The notes beneath the pieces were generated by a model that did no database searches, was not told the DNA's origin, and saw nothing but the letters and a program-made list of their open reading frames with translations. This document shows, in pieces, positions 24,107 to 33,391 of a DNA stretch of 64,000 bases. The DNA is from Streptomyces sp. HNM0574 (GTDB lineage: Bacteria > Actinomycetota > Actinomycetes > Streptomycetales > Streptomycetaceae): positions 49,598 to 113,597 of the forward strand of contig NZ_JAASAH010000021.1 in NCBI RefSeq assembly GCF_012726235.1, given 5' to 3'. A program made the translations under genes and the position numbers. Every line of letters begins with the position of its first letter. The stretch's first letter is position 1.

Positions 24107-26917
24107 TCACGGGGCGGCTGCCCGGATCTCGTCGAACCGGCGTCCCATCCTCTCTGTGAGGACTGCCGCTCTGTCGATGTCGTCCATGGACTTGTTGAAT
24201 TCCTGCTCGTCGCCGTGGTCGAAGCTGCGCGGGCAGGACTTGGCCGCTTTCAGCGTCAGGGCGTTGTACTTCTTCCAGTGTGCGCCGGCCCGGGCGTCCG
24301 GGATCGGGAAGTACTCTCCGGCGTCCTTGGCGACCCGGCCGAATTTCCGGCAGATCGGGGCGAAGACGGATTCCTTGATGACCCCTCCCGCGTCGGCGCT
24401 TTTGTGGAAGGCGTCACCGAGAGCCTGATGGGCGTCGGCGAAGCGGTTCATGAGGTCTCCTCCGCCGAATTTCAGCCAGTACTCCAGTTGCGCTCTTCGG
24501 ATCACCGGGGTGCCGGCCGCGGCGCGGGGCACCTGCGAGTAGGCCTGGTTCCGCTTGTCCAGCCCGTCGCCCGTCCCCTCCTGACCGGCGTCGGCCGCGG
24601 CCGCGACCGTGACGGCGGACACCGTGACGGCGCAGATCGCGGCGACAGCGGCCCGCCGGGCGCAGAGCCTTCGCCGGCTCGACGGCTGCCGGACGGGCAC
24701 CGGGCGTCTCTGCTCAGCCCTGCGGAGCCGCTGAAGGACCAGAACCGCCGCCGCGGCGACGGCGGCCACGAGCGCGGTGGACACAAGAACAGGTGCCAGG
24801 AGTGGCCGGGTGACCGTCCATGCCGGGCCCGGCGACCAGTGGCATCGGGAGGCGAGGGTGCTGAGGGGCTGGACGCATCCGTCGACCGACATCAGCAGGT
24901 AGTACCCGAGAAGACCGGTCAGCGCGGTGAGTTCGGCGGTCAGCAGGGTGCAGTGGAAGGGGTGGCGCCCCAGCCGGTGGGCGAGGACGGCGCCGGTCGT
25001 CGCCGAGAAGGCGACCAGCACGACGAGCACCCACGCGCTCAGGCTCACCGCGTACAGGCCGCCGCGCTCCCCGGATTCCGGCTGCCAGGTGTGCATGTAC
25101 GCCTTGGCGGCGGCGATTCCGCCCCAGCAGGCCAGTCCGCCCAGCAGCGCGGCCAGCAGTACCGGGCGCAGCGGCGGCCCCGTGTCTCCGCCCGGAGTCC
25201 GCCCGGTCGCCCAGGCCGGCAACGGCACCACGCACAGCGCGCAGACCGCGGCCAGCACCAGCGGATGGACAAAGCCGGCGAACATTTCGAACCACACGGA
25301 GAGCGCGGAGACCATTCCCCGGTGCTCGGCGATCGGCCCGGGAAAGGTCAGCTCCGTCTCCCGGCGGGCCGCGTCCATGTCGAACCATCCGCCGACCAGA
25401 TTGATCCCGTACGTCTCCCACCACACCGTCCACGCCGTCAGCAGCAGGCAGCCCGCCGCCATGACCAGCAGCATGGCCGGCCTGCTGCCGCGCCGGGGCC
25501 ATGCCCTCAGCCACAGCTGCGAGGCCTCCGTGGTCCACCAGGCGAACAGCACGCCGACGGCGACGACGAGGAGGAGAACCTCGGGATGGGGCGGCAGCCA
25601 GCGGGTGACCGACACCTGACGCGTCACCACCGCACCGATCGCCATCCCCGCGCCCAGCCACAGTCCGGCACGCACGCCGGACGGCACACGCCCTTCGGTC
25701 AGCACGGCATGGGCCACCGCCCGCCACAGCGCGATCCCCGCAACTCCGGTGACCGCGACGGCCCCCAGCAGCGGCACGAGATACGCAGGCCACCCGCTGC
25801 CGGCGCTGAGCAGGGTCCCTGCCTGATCGGTCAGCAACACCGTGGAGATGCCGGTCAGGAACATGGGCAGCGCCTGCACACCGAACAGCATCGCGGGGTC
25901 CTCGAGCGCGCCCCGCCTCAGATCCCAGCGTGGATGCGTCCGCCACACCTCGGCGAACCGGGCCCAGCCGCGCCCGAACCGGCCTTCGGGCCCGGGCGGC
26001 ACCGGCGCGGCCCAGCCGCGCGGGTCCGCGCCCGCGCCCACCGCCGCCAGGTCGGCGTACACCTCGCGCATCCGCAGAACGTCCGCGCGGGCCAGGTACA
26101 CCAGCAGGGTCAGGAACGCGGGGAGGATGAACGCCCGCCCCACGGTCATCTGTTCCGCATGCCGGAACGGCGACTGGAACGACGTGGCGAGAGCGGCCAC
26201 GCACCACACCAGGTACGGCAGCAGGACCAGCGCGAGGAACACCCGCCACAGGGCGACGGTGGCGTACGTCAACGTGACGTCGCCGTTGCGTACATGGGCG
26301 AACTCGTGCAGCAGGACCGCCCGGAACCCCTCCGGGTCGCCGGACCTGCGGGCCAGCAGGCCCGCGTGGAGACAGACGGTCGGACGCCGGGTGCTTCCGT
26401 AGACCGCCGCACCGGCCGACAGCACCGTGGGCGCGACGACGAACCGCGGCGTACGGGCCAGCCCGGCCCGGGCCACCACGTCGTGCAGCGCCCCGCGGAT
26501 CGCCCCCGTACGGTCGACGTCCTCCAGCGGTACGTGCCGGCCCCGCCACCGCTTCCAGGCCGGCAGGGCCCGGAACACCAGTGCCGACGCCACGACCACC
26601 AGGACGGGCCACAGCACGTCGAGCCGGCGCGGCATCGACTCCGGTGCGTACCGGGCCAGACAGGCGTCGAGCGCGTCGGTGTGCAGGACCATGCCGATGC
26701 TGCTGGCCATGTCGTCGATCCGGTTCGGGTCCACGCCGGCGGCGAGCATGCAGCCCATCGAGTGCGCATCCGTCTCGCTCAGACGGGAGAACGAGACGCT
26801 CATCATCATCGCCCCGCTGCTCACCAGCAGCAGGATCAGCAACAGCACGAAGCGGGGAGTGGTCCCGGCACCGATCGCCCGTTCGTCGAACCGGCTCCGC
26901 ACGTCCGACGTGGTCAT
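24107..26917 (-). CDS. Large membrane M48-family metallopeptidase-like protein
   Basis: A 936-residue multi-spanning membrane protein with about a dozen hydrophobic helices. The zinc motif HEFAH is at residues 204-208 (VLLHEFAHVRNGD), and a probable third ligand Glu lies in MREVYADLAAVG. This is the Ste24/HtpX type peptidase domain at about 140-340. The middle consists of repeated pairs of transmembrane helices, and the last 150 residues form a soluble domain beginning after AAAADAGQEGTG. Family members degrade membrane or secreted proteins; substrate unknown. GGAGGG lies nine bases before ATG 26917. A 974-codon plus-strand frame over it is a shadow. Confidence 0.8.
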   Translation of the reverse strand: MTTSDVRSRFDERAIGAGTTPRFVLLLILLLVSSGAMMMSVSFSRLSETDAHSMGCMLAAGVDPNRIDDMASSIGMVLHTDALDACLARYAPESMPRRLDVLWPVLVVVASALVFRALPAWKRWRGRHVPLEDVDRTGAIRGALHDVVARAGLARTPRFVVAPTVLSAGAAVYGSTRRPTVCLHAGLLARRSGDPEGFRAVLLHEFAHVRNGDVTLTYATVALWRVFLALVLLPYLVWCVAALATSFQSPFRHAEQMTVGRAFILPAFLTLLVYLARADVLRMREVYADLAAVGAGADPRGWAAPVPPGPEGRFGRGWARFAEVWRTHPRWDLRRGALEDPAMLFGVQALPMFLTGISTVLLTDQAGTLLSAGSGWPAYLVPLLGAVAVTGVAGIALWRAVAHAVLTEGRVPSGVRAGLWLGAGMAIGAVVTRQVSVTRWLPPHPEVLLLVVAVGVLFAWWTTEASQLWLRAWPRRGSRPAMLLVMAAGCLLLTAWTVWWETYGINLVGGWFDMDAARRETELTFPGPIAEHRGMVSALSVWFEMFAGFVHPLVLAAVCALCVVPLPAWATGRTPGGDTGPPLRPVLLAALLGGLACWGGIAAAKAYMHTWQPESGERGGLYAVSLSAWVLVVLVAFSATTGAVLAHRLGRHPFHCTLLTAELTALTGLLGYYLLMSVDGCVQPLSTLASRCHWSPGPAWTVTRPLLAPVLVSTALVAAVAAAAVLVLQRLRRAEQRRPVPVRQPSSRRRLCARRAAVAAICAVTVSAVTVAAAADAGQEGTGDGLDKRNQAYSQVPRAAAGTPVIRRAQLEYWLKFGGGDLMNRFADAHQALGDAFHKSADAGGVIKESVFAPICRKFGRVAKDAGEYFPIPDARAGAHWKKYNALTLKAAKSCPRSFDHGDEQEFNKSMDDIDRAAVLTERMGRRFDEIRAAAP

Positions 26918-27155
26918 CGCGCCCGGCCCTCCTCCACGGCGCCGGCGATCACCACCGCGCGCCCCATGCCAGGCCTGTCATCCGAAGGCCGACGATGTCG
27001 CCCATAAGATAACCGCGAACAGCCCGATGCGGCAGGGGAGTTGGCCCCCCGTTCCGGCTGTGACAGAACGTGGACGTGGCGGAGGGACGGCTGTGACTCG
27101 GTGCGGGATACAAAGAGTTTCGACCGCATGCACAGCCCACTTCTGGGGGAACTCC

Positions 27156-27758
27156 GTGAAGTACACCCGCGTCACCGCTCTCGCCGCCGTCGGCGTCGCC
27201 GCCACCCTCTCGCTCACCGCCTGCAACGGCACTTCGGGGAGCACGTCCTCCAAGGGCTCGTCCTCCTCGGACGGCGTCACGAAGGAGAAGACGGAGGCCC
27301 GCGCGGGCACCGCGAAGGACACGGCGAAGACCGGCGGCAAGGCCCGCGGCAAGACCCCGTTCTGCAGGACGGAAGACCTGGCCATCGACGCGAAGGACGC
27401 CGCGCCCGACGAGTCCGCGGGCAGGATCAACATCACGATGGTGAACCGGGGTTCGGCCACCTGCTCGGCGACGGGCTTCCCCGGCGTCGACATCAAGGAC
27501 GCCGACAACACCTCCAGCCCCATCGGACGCGGCCGCGCCGAACCGCGCATCACCGAGCTCAAGCCCGGCGACTCCGCCGTCTTCAACCTCGCCTACGCCA
27601 TCGACGCCGGCGGCGACAGCCTCGCCCACCCCACCGACATCCTGGTGACGCCCCCGAACGAGACCCGCCCCCGGAGCCTGAAGTGGCCCAAGGGCGCGGG
27701 TGCCATCAAGGGCGCCTACACCGACGTCGAGGTGTATCCGACGCACACGGTGAAGTAG
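27156..27758 (+). CDS. DUF4232 lipoprotein
   Basis: A 200-residue protein. The N-terminus KYTRVTALAAVGVAATLSLTAC is a lipoprotein signal with lipobox LTAC. A disordered Ser/Lys linker follows (to about residue 65), then the beta-sandwich typical of DUF4232 (CRTEDLAIDAKDAAPDESAGRINITMVNRGSATCSATGFPGVDI). It is likely anchored outside the membrane. The start GTG 27156 has TGGGGGA upstream. Function unknown; members are abundant in Streptomyces. Confidence 0.85.
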   Translation: MKYTRVTALAAVGVAATLSLTACNGTSGSTSSKGSSSSDGVTKEKTEARAGTAKDTAKTGGKARGKTPFCRTEDLAIDAKDAAPDESAGRINITMVNRGSATCSATGFPGVDIKDADNTSSPIGRGRAEPRITELKPGDSAVFNLAYAIDAGGDSLAHPTDILVTPPNETRPRSLKWPKGAGAIKGAYTDVEVYPTHTVK

Positions 27759-27873
27759 GGGCGTACGCCAGCCGAAACACCGTCATCCCCCCGGGGGCCT
27801 TTCCGGTACCCGGGGGCGGGGGGCTCGTTTCCAGGGTCGGTAGCCAGTTCGCGCACCTGACCCGGAGGACCCC

Positions 27874-28398
27874 ATGCCCAGGAGACTTTCGACCGCACTC
27901 GCCGTCTTGACGATCGCCGGCAGCGGCATGCTCGGCGCCGCCTCGCCGGCCGTCGCCGCGGCGCCCGTCGAACCCCCGCCGGCCGCGGAGGCGCCCGTCG
28001 CCGCGGCGCCCGCACCCGTCGAGGGGACGGTCCGGGAGAAGGCGGACGAGATCATGAACCTCACGTACCGGCAGTTCGCACAGACCCCGCACATCGCGCC
28101 GTACAACTGGACCAACGACGGCTGTTCCGTGCCCACGGGCTTCGAGCCGTACAGCAAGGTCTTCCGGCCCGCGTGCGAGCTGCACGACTTCGGGTACCGC
28201 AACTACGGCGGCAACTGGGAGCTGAAGCTCAGCCCGACCCGCGAGACCAAGCAGTGGATCGACGGCCGGTTCCGCACCGAGATGCGGCGCGTCTGCGACG
28301 ACACCTACCGCAACCCGCTGAGCCGGCAGGGCTGCCTGCGCGCCGCCGACGCGTACTACGGGGCCGTCAGCCTCGGGGGCGACAAGGCGTTCTTCTGA
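27874..28398 (+). CDS. Secreted prokaryotic phospholipase A2
   Basis: A 174-residue protein: signal peptide to about residue 30, Pro/Ala linker, then the catalytic domain. CELHDFGYRNYGG (about residues 99-111) holds the His-Asp pair of prokaryotic PLA2, and DGCSVP is the calcium-binding-loop region. Four Cys could make two disulfides. The enzyme would hydrolyse the sn-2 acyl bond of phospholipids outside the cell. It has its own RBS (CGGAGGA) and ends at a strong hairpin (28421-28465). Confidence 0.9.
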   Translation: MPRRLSTALAVLTIAGSGMLGAASPAVAAAPVEPPPAAEAPVAAAPAPVEGTVREKADEIMNLTYRQFAQTPHIAPYNWTNDGCSVPTGFEPYSKVFRPACELHDFGYRNYGGNWELKLSPTRETKQWIDGRFRTEMRRVCDDTYRNPLSRQGCLRAADAYYGAVSLGGDKAFF

Positions 28399-28420
28399 CC
28401 CTCCCGGGCCCGGCCCGACG

Positions 28421-28465
28421 CGTACGGCTCCGCCCTCACCTCGCCGGTGGGGGCGGAGCCGTACG
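28421..28465. terminator. Bidirectional hairpin terminator
   Basis: A 15-bp perfect stem (28421-28435 with 28451-28465) around a 15-nt loop, placed between two convergent genes. The symmetrical GC-rich stem without a U-tract is the common Streptomyces form. Confidence 0.75.
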
Positions 28466-28477
28466 TCGTGCGGAGTC

Positions 28478-29017
28478 CTACACCACCGGTGTCTTGAGGA
28501 CGGTGGAGACCTTGCAGCGGCCCGAGAGGGAGGCGACGCCGTCGTAGGCGTGGACGGTGTCCTCGACCTGGCTCCGGTAAGGGGTGCCGGGCGTCACGGC
28601 GTTGACCTCGAAGGGGGTGCTGCTCAGCAGGGAGCCGGAGGAGTCCTCGAAGGTGAAGGTGCCGTTGTAGTCCGAGCCCTCGGTTCCGGAATTGCCGTTG
28701 GTGACGGTGTACTTCCAGGTCACCTTGGCCTCGGTCTCGCTGACGCCGGTGATCACGCAGTCGGTGATCCGCACGTCCTGCTCGCCCGCGGTCGTGGGTC
28801 CGGGGGACGGCCGGGTGCCGCCGCTGGAACCGCCGGTGGTCACGTTCGTGTCGTAGTCGTCGTCCTTGTAGCTGCCCGAGTCGTAGTCGCCCGTGGAGCT
28901 GGAACTGGTCGAGCTGCTGCTGTCGTCGCAGCTGCCGCCACCGCTGCGCCGGGCTCCCGTCAGGGCGACGAGGACCACCGTGACCACGGCCACGGCACGG
29001 ACATGACGGAGCTTCAT
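28478..29017 (-). CDS. Secreted hypothetical protein with Ser/Asp linker
   Basis: A 179-residue protein: MKLRHVRAVAVVTVVLVALTGA signal, then an Asp/Ser/Gly linker (SSSSTSSSSTGDYDSGSY), then a beta-sandwich-like domain (DVRITDCVITGVSETEAKVTWKYTVTNGNSGTEGSDYNGTFTFEDSSG). The pattern is FxLD/CARDB-like, i.e. an extracellular binding or scaffold domain; I do not name a family. GGGGGAACT precedes ATG 29017. It would be secreted or lipid-free, as no lipobox Cys is clear. Confidence 0.65.
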   Translation of the reverse strand: MKLRHVRAVAVVTVVLVALTGARRSGGGSCDDSSSSTSSSSTGDYDSGSYKDDDYDTNVTTGGSSGGTRPSPGPTTAGEQDVRITDCVITGVSETEAKVTWKYTVTNGNSGTEGSDYNGTFTFEDSSGSLLSSTPFEVNAVTPGTPYRSQVEDTVHAYDGVASLSGRCKVSTVLKTPVV

Positions 29018-29261
29018 AGAGTTCCCCCGAGATGCACAAAAAAGTGAAATGTTCGATGCTGCGCGCTTGTTGGGTTCGCATAATGACGCGCGCACGTCAC
29101 GATAACAGGGCGTGAAGGCCCCTCCGGCCAGGCGTTTCACAGGGCGGACGGAGCGGACTGCCGCAAGATCACCCAGCCGACGGCGCACGCGGGGTGCCGG
29201 GACCTCCGGCGGTGGCCGGGCGGCCGGAGCGCGCGCAGGGTGGGTGCTGGAGGTGGTTGGC

Positions 29262-30245
29262 ATGCCGGGTCTTCTCGACGACGGTCGGCTGGAGGGGCTG
29301 GTGCGGGACGCGACGGCCGCGCCGTCCATGCACAACGCGCAGCCCTGGGAGTTCCGCTACCACCGGGCCGCCCGGACGCTGGAGCTGCGGGCCGACTTCA
29401 CGCGCTCGATGCCGCACGCCGACCCGGACGGGCGCGGCCTGCACATCGGCTGCGGCGCCGCGCTGCTGAACCTGCGCGCCGCCGCCTGCCACGCGGGACT
29501 GCGCCCCGAGGTCCGGCTGCTCCCGGACGCCGCGGACCCGGGCCTCCTGGCCGAGGTCCGCTTCACCGAGGGCGAGGGCGCCGACCGGGCGCTGGCCGCG
29601 CTGGAGCCGATGATCGCCGAGCGGCACACCAGCCGGTACCCGTACGCGGAGGTCCCGCTGGAGGCCGGGGTGCAAGAGACGCTGGTGGACGTCGCCGCGC
29701 GGGAGGGCGCCACGCTGGAGTTCCCCACGGGCTGGCACCTGTCGCACGTCCTCCAGCTCATCCAGGAGGCGGAGGCGGACGAGAGCTACTACGGGGACGT
29801 GGACGAGGCGCGCTGGCTGCGGCGGGGCACGGCGGAGTCCGACACCGCCGTGGACGGCATCACCGAGCCCAACCTCGGGGTGCGCAAACGCGGCGGGCGC
29901 GCGCCCGTCCGCGACTTCGCGCGCGGCAGCTCCGACACGGACCGGGGGTCCGCCGTCTTCGAGCAGGTGCCGCACCTGGCGCTGGTGTCCACCGCCGACG
30001 ACGGGCCGCACGCCTGGCTGCGGGCCGGGCAGGCCACCGAGCGGGCGCTGCTGGCGGCCACCGAGGAGGGCCTGGTCGGCTCGTTCGCGACGCAGCCGCT
30101 GGAGCGGCGCGACCTGCGCTGGCTGCTGCGCGACCCGGTCGGCGGGGCCGGGCCCGTGCACGTGGTCCTGCGGGTCGGCTACGGGCCGCGCGGCCCCAGC
30201 TCGCCCCGCCGCCCGCCCGGCGAGGTCCTCACCGTCCTGCCCTGA
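29262..30245 (+). CDS. Acg-family nitroreductase-like protein
   Basis: A 327-residue protein. RDATAAPSMHNAQPWEF at residues about 15-31 is the FMN phosphate-binding start of nitroreductase-like proteins. The longer, two-half arrangement (ERHTSRYPYAEVPLEAGVQETLVDVA...) matches the Acg group (Rv2032 of M. tuberculosis), which belongs to the DosR dormancy regulon and may sequester flavin. GGAGGT sits upstream of ATG 29262. It converges on the response-regulator gene with a 13-bp gap. Confidence 0.82.
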   Translation: MPGLLDDGRLEGLVRDATAAPSMHNAQPWEFRYHRAARTLELRADFTRSMPHADPDGRGLHIGCGAALLNLRAAACHAGLRPEVRLLPDAADPGLLAEVRFTEGEGADRALAALEPMIAERHTSRYPYAEVPLEAGVQETLVDVAAREGATLEFPTGWHLSHVLQLIQEAEADESYYGDVDEARWLRRGTAESDTAVDGITEPNLGVRKRGGRAPVRDFARGSSDTDRGSAVFEQVPHLALVSTADDGPHAWLRAGQATERALLAATEEGLVGSFATQPLERRDLRWLLRDPVGGAGPVHVVLRVGYGPRGPSSPRRPPGEVLTVLP

Positions 30246-30258
30246 CGGCGGCCCGGGT

Positions 30259-30915
30259 TCAGGGTTCGACGAGGCCGGCGCGGATCGCGTAGCGGGTCAG
30301 GCCCAGGCGGTCGTGCAGGCCGAGCTTGCCGAGCAGGTTCTCGCGGTGGCGCTGCACCGTCTTCACGCTGATGACGAGCGCTTCCGCGATCTCCCGCGAG
30401 GAGTGCCCCTCGGCGACCAGCTTGAGCACCTCCTCCTCGCGCGGGGTGAGGATGCGGTCCGGGGCCTCCTCGCCGCGGCGCACGCGGTCGAGGTAGGTGC
30501 GGACGAGGGAGGTCACGGCGCCCGGGTAGACGAACGGCTCGTCCCGCATCGCGGCCCGGCAGGCGGCGACCAGGTCCCGGTCGGCGACGGACTTCAGCAC
30601 GTAGCCGCAGGCCCCGGCCTTGAGGGCCTGGAAGAAGTACTGCTCGTTGTCGTGCATCGTCAGCACCAGCACGCGGGTTCCGGGGCTGAGCGCGGTCAGC
30701 TCGCGCGCCGCCTGGAGCCCGGTCATGCGCGGCATGGTGATGTCCAGGACGGCGAGGTCGATCTCGTGGGCGCGGGCCGCGGCGACGGCCTCGGCGCCGT
30801 CACCGGCCTCGGCCACCACCGTCAGGCCCGGCTCGCTCTCCAGGATCAGGCGCACCCCGCGGCGCACCAGGGTGTGGTCGTCGGCGAGCAGGATGCGGAT
30901 GGGTGCGTCGGTCAC
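30259..30915 (-). CDS. NarL/LuxR-type response regulator
   Basis: A 218-residue regulator. Receiver domain 1-125 with the acidic pocket (LLADDHTLVRRGV), phosphoacceptor Asp in DLAVLDITMPRMTG (about residue 57) and Lys in YVLKSVADRD (about 107). LuxR-type helix-turn-helix in LTPREEEVLKLVAEGHSSREIAEALVISVKTVQRHRENLLGKL at about 150-195. GTG 30915 overlaps the kinase stop as GTGA, so kinase and regulator are coupled. It probably activates nearby genes. Confidence 0.9.
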   Translation of the reverse strand: MTDAPIRILLADDHTLVRRGVRLILESEPGLTVVAEAGDGAEAVAAARAHEIDLAVLDITMPRMTGLQAARELTALSPGTRVLVLTMHDNEQYFFQALKAGACGYVLKSVADRDLVAACRAAMRDEPFVYPGAVTSLVRTYLDRVRRGEEAPDRILTPREEEVLKLVAEGHSSREIAEALVISVKTVQRHRENLLGKLGLHDRLGLTRYAIRAGLVEP

Positions 30916-31895
30916 GGCAGCCCGGCCCCCTCGGCGGGGGCGTGCCCGGCGTCCCGGGGCACGGGGGCCGTGAGCCGGACGAGGGTGCCGGTGCCGGGCT
31001 CCGAGACGAGGTGCAGGGCGGCGCCGACGAGCAGGGCGCGCTCCCGCATGCCGCGGATGCCCGCGCCCTCCTCGGCCGGGGGCGTGCCGCAGCCGTCGTC
31101 CCGGACGGACAGCACGAGACCGCCGCGCTCCTCGCGGAGGTCCACGCTGACCTGCCGGGCACCGGCGTGACGTGCCGCGTTGGTCAGGCTCTCCTGCGTC
31201 ACGCGGTACAGCGCCAGCTCCAGCTCCTCGCCCAGCGGCGGCAGCGGGGAGGCGAACGAGCGCCGTACGGGCAGGCCGGTGTGCGCGGCGAAGTCGGTGG
31301 TGAGCTCGGTCAGGGCGCTCACCAGGCCGAGGTCCTGAAGAACGCCGGGGCGCAGCCGGTGCACGATGCGGCGCACCTCGTCGAGACTGCCCCGGGTCGT
31401 CTCCTGCGCGTCGAGCAGGGTGCGCCGGAGCGGGCCCTGCGCCTGGTCGGCCGCGCGCTTGAGGTCCAGCAGCACCGCCGTCATGCTCTGCCCGACCTCG
31501 TCGTGCAACTCCTGCGCGACGCGGCGCCGTTCGCCCTCCTGCGCGAGGAGGGCGCGGGCGCTGCTGGCCGCCCGCTCCGCCTCCAGCCGCTCCAGCATCG
31601 CGTTGAACGCGCGGATCAGCTCGGCGACGCTGCCGTTGCCCTGCACCGGCAGCCGCTGCCCCGGGCGCAGCAGGTCGACGGTGGCCATCATCCGGGACAG
31701 CCGGGCCAGCGGCGCGAGGCCGAGACGCAGCATCAGCGCGCTGGCCGCGAGCATCGCGGCCATCCCACCGACCAGGACGGCCGCCTCGGTCAGCAGCACC
31801 GGCACGGAGACGGTCACGGGTGCCCACAACAGGGCCGCGGTGGCCGTTCCCACGATCACGGTGTTCAGCCCGAAGAGCCGCCAGAACAGGGACAT
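30912..31895 (-). CDS. Membrane sensor histidine kinase (NarX/DesK type)
   Basis: A 327-residue kinase. Two transmembrane helices lie near residues 5-65 (WRLFGLNTVIVGTATAALLW; LTEAAVLVGGMAAMLAASALMLRLGL), then a HAMP-like linker (PLARLSRMMATVDLLRPG). The phosphoacceptor His is in RRVAQELHDEVGQSMTAVLLDL. The HATPase domain carries RVTQESLTNAARHAGA (N box), VRDDGCGTP and GIRGMRERALLVGAAL (G boxes). ATG 31895 is chosen as an AAGGAAG RBS precedes it. No GAF heme domain is seen, so it is not a DosS-type oxygen sensor by sequence. Confidence 0.88.
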   Translation of the reverse strand: MSLFWRLFGLNTVIVGTATAALLWAPVTVSVPVLLTEAAVLVGGMAAMLAASALMLRLGLAPLARLSRMMATVDLLRPGQRLPVQGNGSVAELIRAFNAMLERLEAERAASSARALLAQEGERRRVAQELHDEVGQSMTAVLLDLKRAADQAQGPLRRTLLDAQETTRGSLDEVRRIVHRLRPGVLQDLGLVSALTELTTDFAAHTGLPVRRSFASPLPPLGEELELALYRVTQESLTNAARHAGARQVSVDLREERGGLVLSVRDDGCGTPPAEEGAGIRGMRERALLVGAALHLVSEPGTGTLVRLTAPVPRDAGHAPAEGAGLP

Positions 31896-32017
31896 GCGGA
31901 GCACACTTCCTTCTTCGCCGGTGCGGACCCGACTCTCCATCATCCTCCGTCGGCACCGCACCGGCCGTCCGGCCCGGGGGCAAAAGGGGCCCGTGAACCG
32001 GATACCGCAGGGAAATG

Positions 32018-32030
32018 GGGTCTGTGACCC
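32018..32030. promoter_or_regulatory. Inverted repeat GGGTC-TGT-GACCC in divergent gap
   Basis: A perfect repeat in the 259-bp gap between the kinase and the DksA-like gene. Spacing and G-rich arms resemble boxes of DosR/OsdR-type response regulators, so it may be the target of the neighbouring LuxR-type regulator. Inference from position and symmetry only. Confidence 0.4.
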
Positions 32031-32060
32031 ATGGAATCCACGGGACCTTCCGGGGATGGT

Positions 32061-32073
32061 GGGCCATTGATCC
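32061..32073. promoter_or_regulatory. DosR-box-like GGGCCATTGATCC
   Basis: About 9 of 14 positions agree with the DosR consensus pattern GGGACTTTAGTCCC when aligned without gaps. It lies about 30 bp after the first repeat and 80 bp before the DksA-like gene. It could activate that gene and those downstream. Weak on its own. Confidence 0.3.
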
Positions 32074-32154
32074 ACGGCCGTTCCCCCGGCGCCGGCCGCG
32101 TGCCCGCCGGGACCCGGACGGCTGCTTCGTCATGCACATCCGACAGGAGGAGCA

Positions 32155-32490
32155 GTGCTCTCCGAATCAGCGGCCGACGGCCTCACGGGCTCCGCGCACC
32201 TCGCCCCGCCCGAGGCACGCCGTCGACTGGAGCGGGAACGCGCCGCGCGGCAGGCCCAGTTGAGGTCCCTGGACGACGCGGACACCGGGGCCGGCGCCGA
32301 GGCCGGGTTCCTCACGGTGCAGCGCACGGCGGCCGAGGACGTACTCGCCGAGGTCGAGGCGGCGCTCGCCCGCCTGGAGCAGGGCAACTACGGCTCCTGC
32401 GAGGGATGTGCGGAGGCGATCCCGGCGGAGCGGCTGGAGGCACTCCCGCACGCGCGGCGCTGCATCGGCTGTCAACGCCGTGCCGGCTGA
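32155..32490 (+). CDS. DksA/TraR-family zinc-finger protein
   Basis: A 111-residue protein: coiled-coil-like helices (EARRRLERERAARQAQLRSLDDADT), then EVEAALARLEQGNYGSCEGCAEAIPAERLEALPHARRCIGCQ with the CxxC-x17-CxxC zinc finger. This family binds the RNA polymerase secondary channel or acts with ppGpp. GTG 32155 follows CAGGAGG by five bases. The next gene starts inside its 3' end, so both are on one transcript. Confidence 0.88.
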   Translation: MLSESAADGLTGSAHLAPPEARRRLERERAARQAQLRSLDDADTGAGAEAGFLTVQRTAAEDVLAEVEAALARLEQGNYGSCEGCAEAIPAERLEALPHARRCIGCQRRAG

Positions 32491-33316
32491 ACGCCGCACG
32501 CCCGTCCCGCGCCGGCGCCTGCTGCCCTCGGCCCGCCGTCGCCCGGTGCTCGCGCTCGACCTGGGCAGCAGCCGTACCCGCGTCCTGCTCGCCGACCGGG
32601 GGCGCGTCGTCGACGTCCCCACGGCGGAGCTCTCCGGCGACGGCGACGCCGACCCCGTCCTGCGCGGCGCCGTCGTCGACGCCGGGGCCGCGGGGCGGCT
32701 GCTGGCGCGGGTGATCGGGCCGCGGCTCGCGCGGGCCGACCGGCCGGTGGTGAGCGTCGCCTCGCCGGTGCTGGGCGGGCCCGCGTACCGCGCGGCGGCG
32801 CGCGCCGCGGTGCAGGTGCTGCGCCCGCACGCGGTGGTGACCGTCCCGGCGGCGCGCGCCGTGGCACGGTCGGCGGCGGCGGACCTGTCGTGCCCGCTGC
32901 TGGTCGTCGACATCGGCGCCCGGCTGTCCGAGGTGGTGCTGCTGGACGACGGCGCCGTCGTCGACGCGCACCACGCGGCGCTGGGCACCGAGGACCTGGA
33001 CGAGGGTGCCACCCCCGTCCAACTCGCCTCCGTCATCGCCTCGATGACCGCCATGACGGTGCGCCACGACAGCACCTCCGCCGCGCGCGAGGCGCTGCGG
33101 CGCGGCCCGCTGCTGGCCGGCGGCGGCGTCCTGCGGCCCGGGGTGGTGGAGGCGCTCACCGAGCGGCTCGACACCTCGGCCCGGATCGCCGCGGGCCCGC
33201 ACACCGCGGCCGTACGCGGCGCCGCCGCCCTGCTCCGCGACCCGGCCCCGGCCACCCGGCCCACCCTGGGCGGCCGTTCCGCCGCGGGCGGGTTCAGCCC
33301 GCTGCCGGCGCGCTGA
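32480..33316 (+). CDS. Actin/Hsp70-fold ATPase, MreB-like
   Basis: A 278-residue protein. VLALDLGSSRTRVLLADRG near residue 22 is the first phosphate motif of actin/Hsp70/MreB proteins. VVDIGARLSEVVLLDDGAVV near 139 is the second, and GPLLAGGGVLRPGVVEALTERL near 205 is the adenosine motif. It is shorter than MreB (about 340), missing one subdomain. GTG 32480 is chosen as the only plausible start near the overlap with the preceding gene; the RBS is weak, and the frame could begin upstream in the Arg-rich leader. Possibly a stress-related or chaperone-like protein. Confidence 0.7.
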   Translation: MPAERRTPVPRRRLLPSARRRPVLALDLGSSRTRVLLADRGRVVDVPTAELSGDGDADPVLRGAVVDAGAAGRLLARVIGPRLARADRPVVSVASPVLGGPAYRAAARAAVQVLRPHAVVTVPAARAVARSAAADLSCPLLVVDIGARLSEVVLLDDGAVVDAHHAALGTEDLDEGATPVQLASVIASMTAMTVRHDSTSAAREALRRGPLLAGGGVLRPGVVEALTERLDTSARIAAGPHTAAVRGAAALLRDPAPATRPTLGGRSAAGGFSPLPAR

Positions 33317-33391
33317 ACCCCCGTGCCGGCCGCGGGCGCCGTGCGCCGGGGCGCACGAGCCGTCCGAAGCCCCACGTCCCCCGGGAGAGAC

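Noticed and set aside
24083..27007. 974-residue plus-strand reading frame
   Set aside because: It lies fully antisense to the M48 peptidase gene and has Arg/Gln/Pro-rich shadow composition; no domain is visible.
30912..31895. DosS-like oxygen-sensing kinase
   Set aside because: It has two transmembrane helices and a HAMP-like linker, no GAF domains or heme ligand His region.
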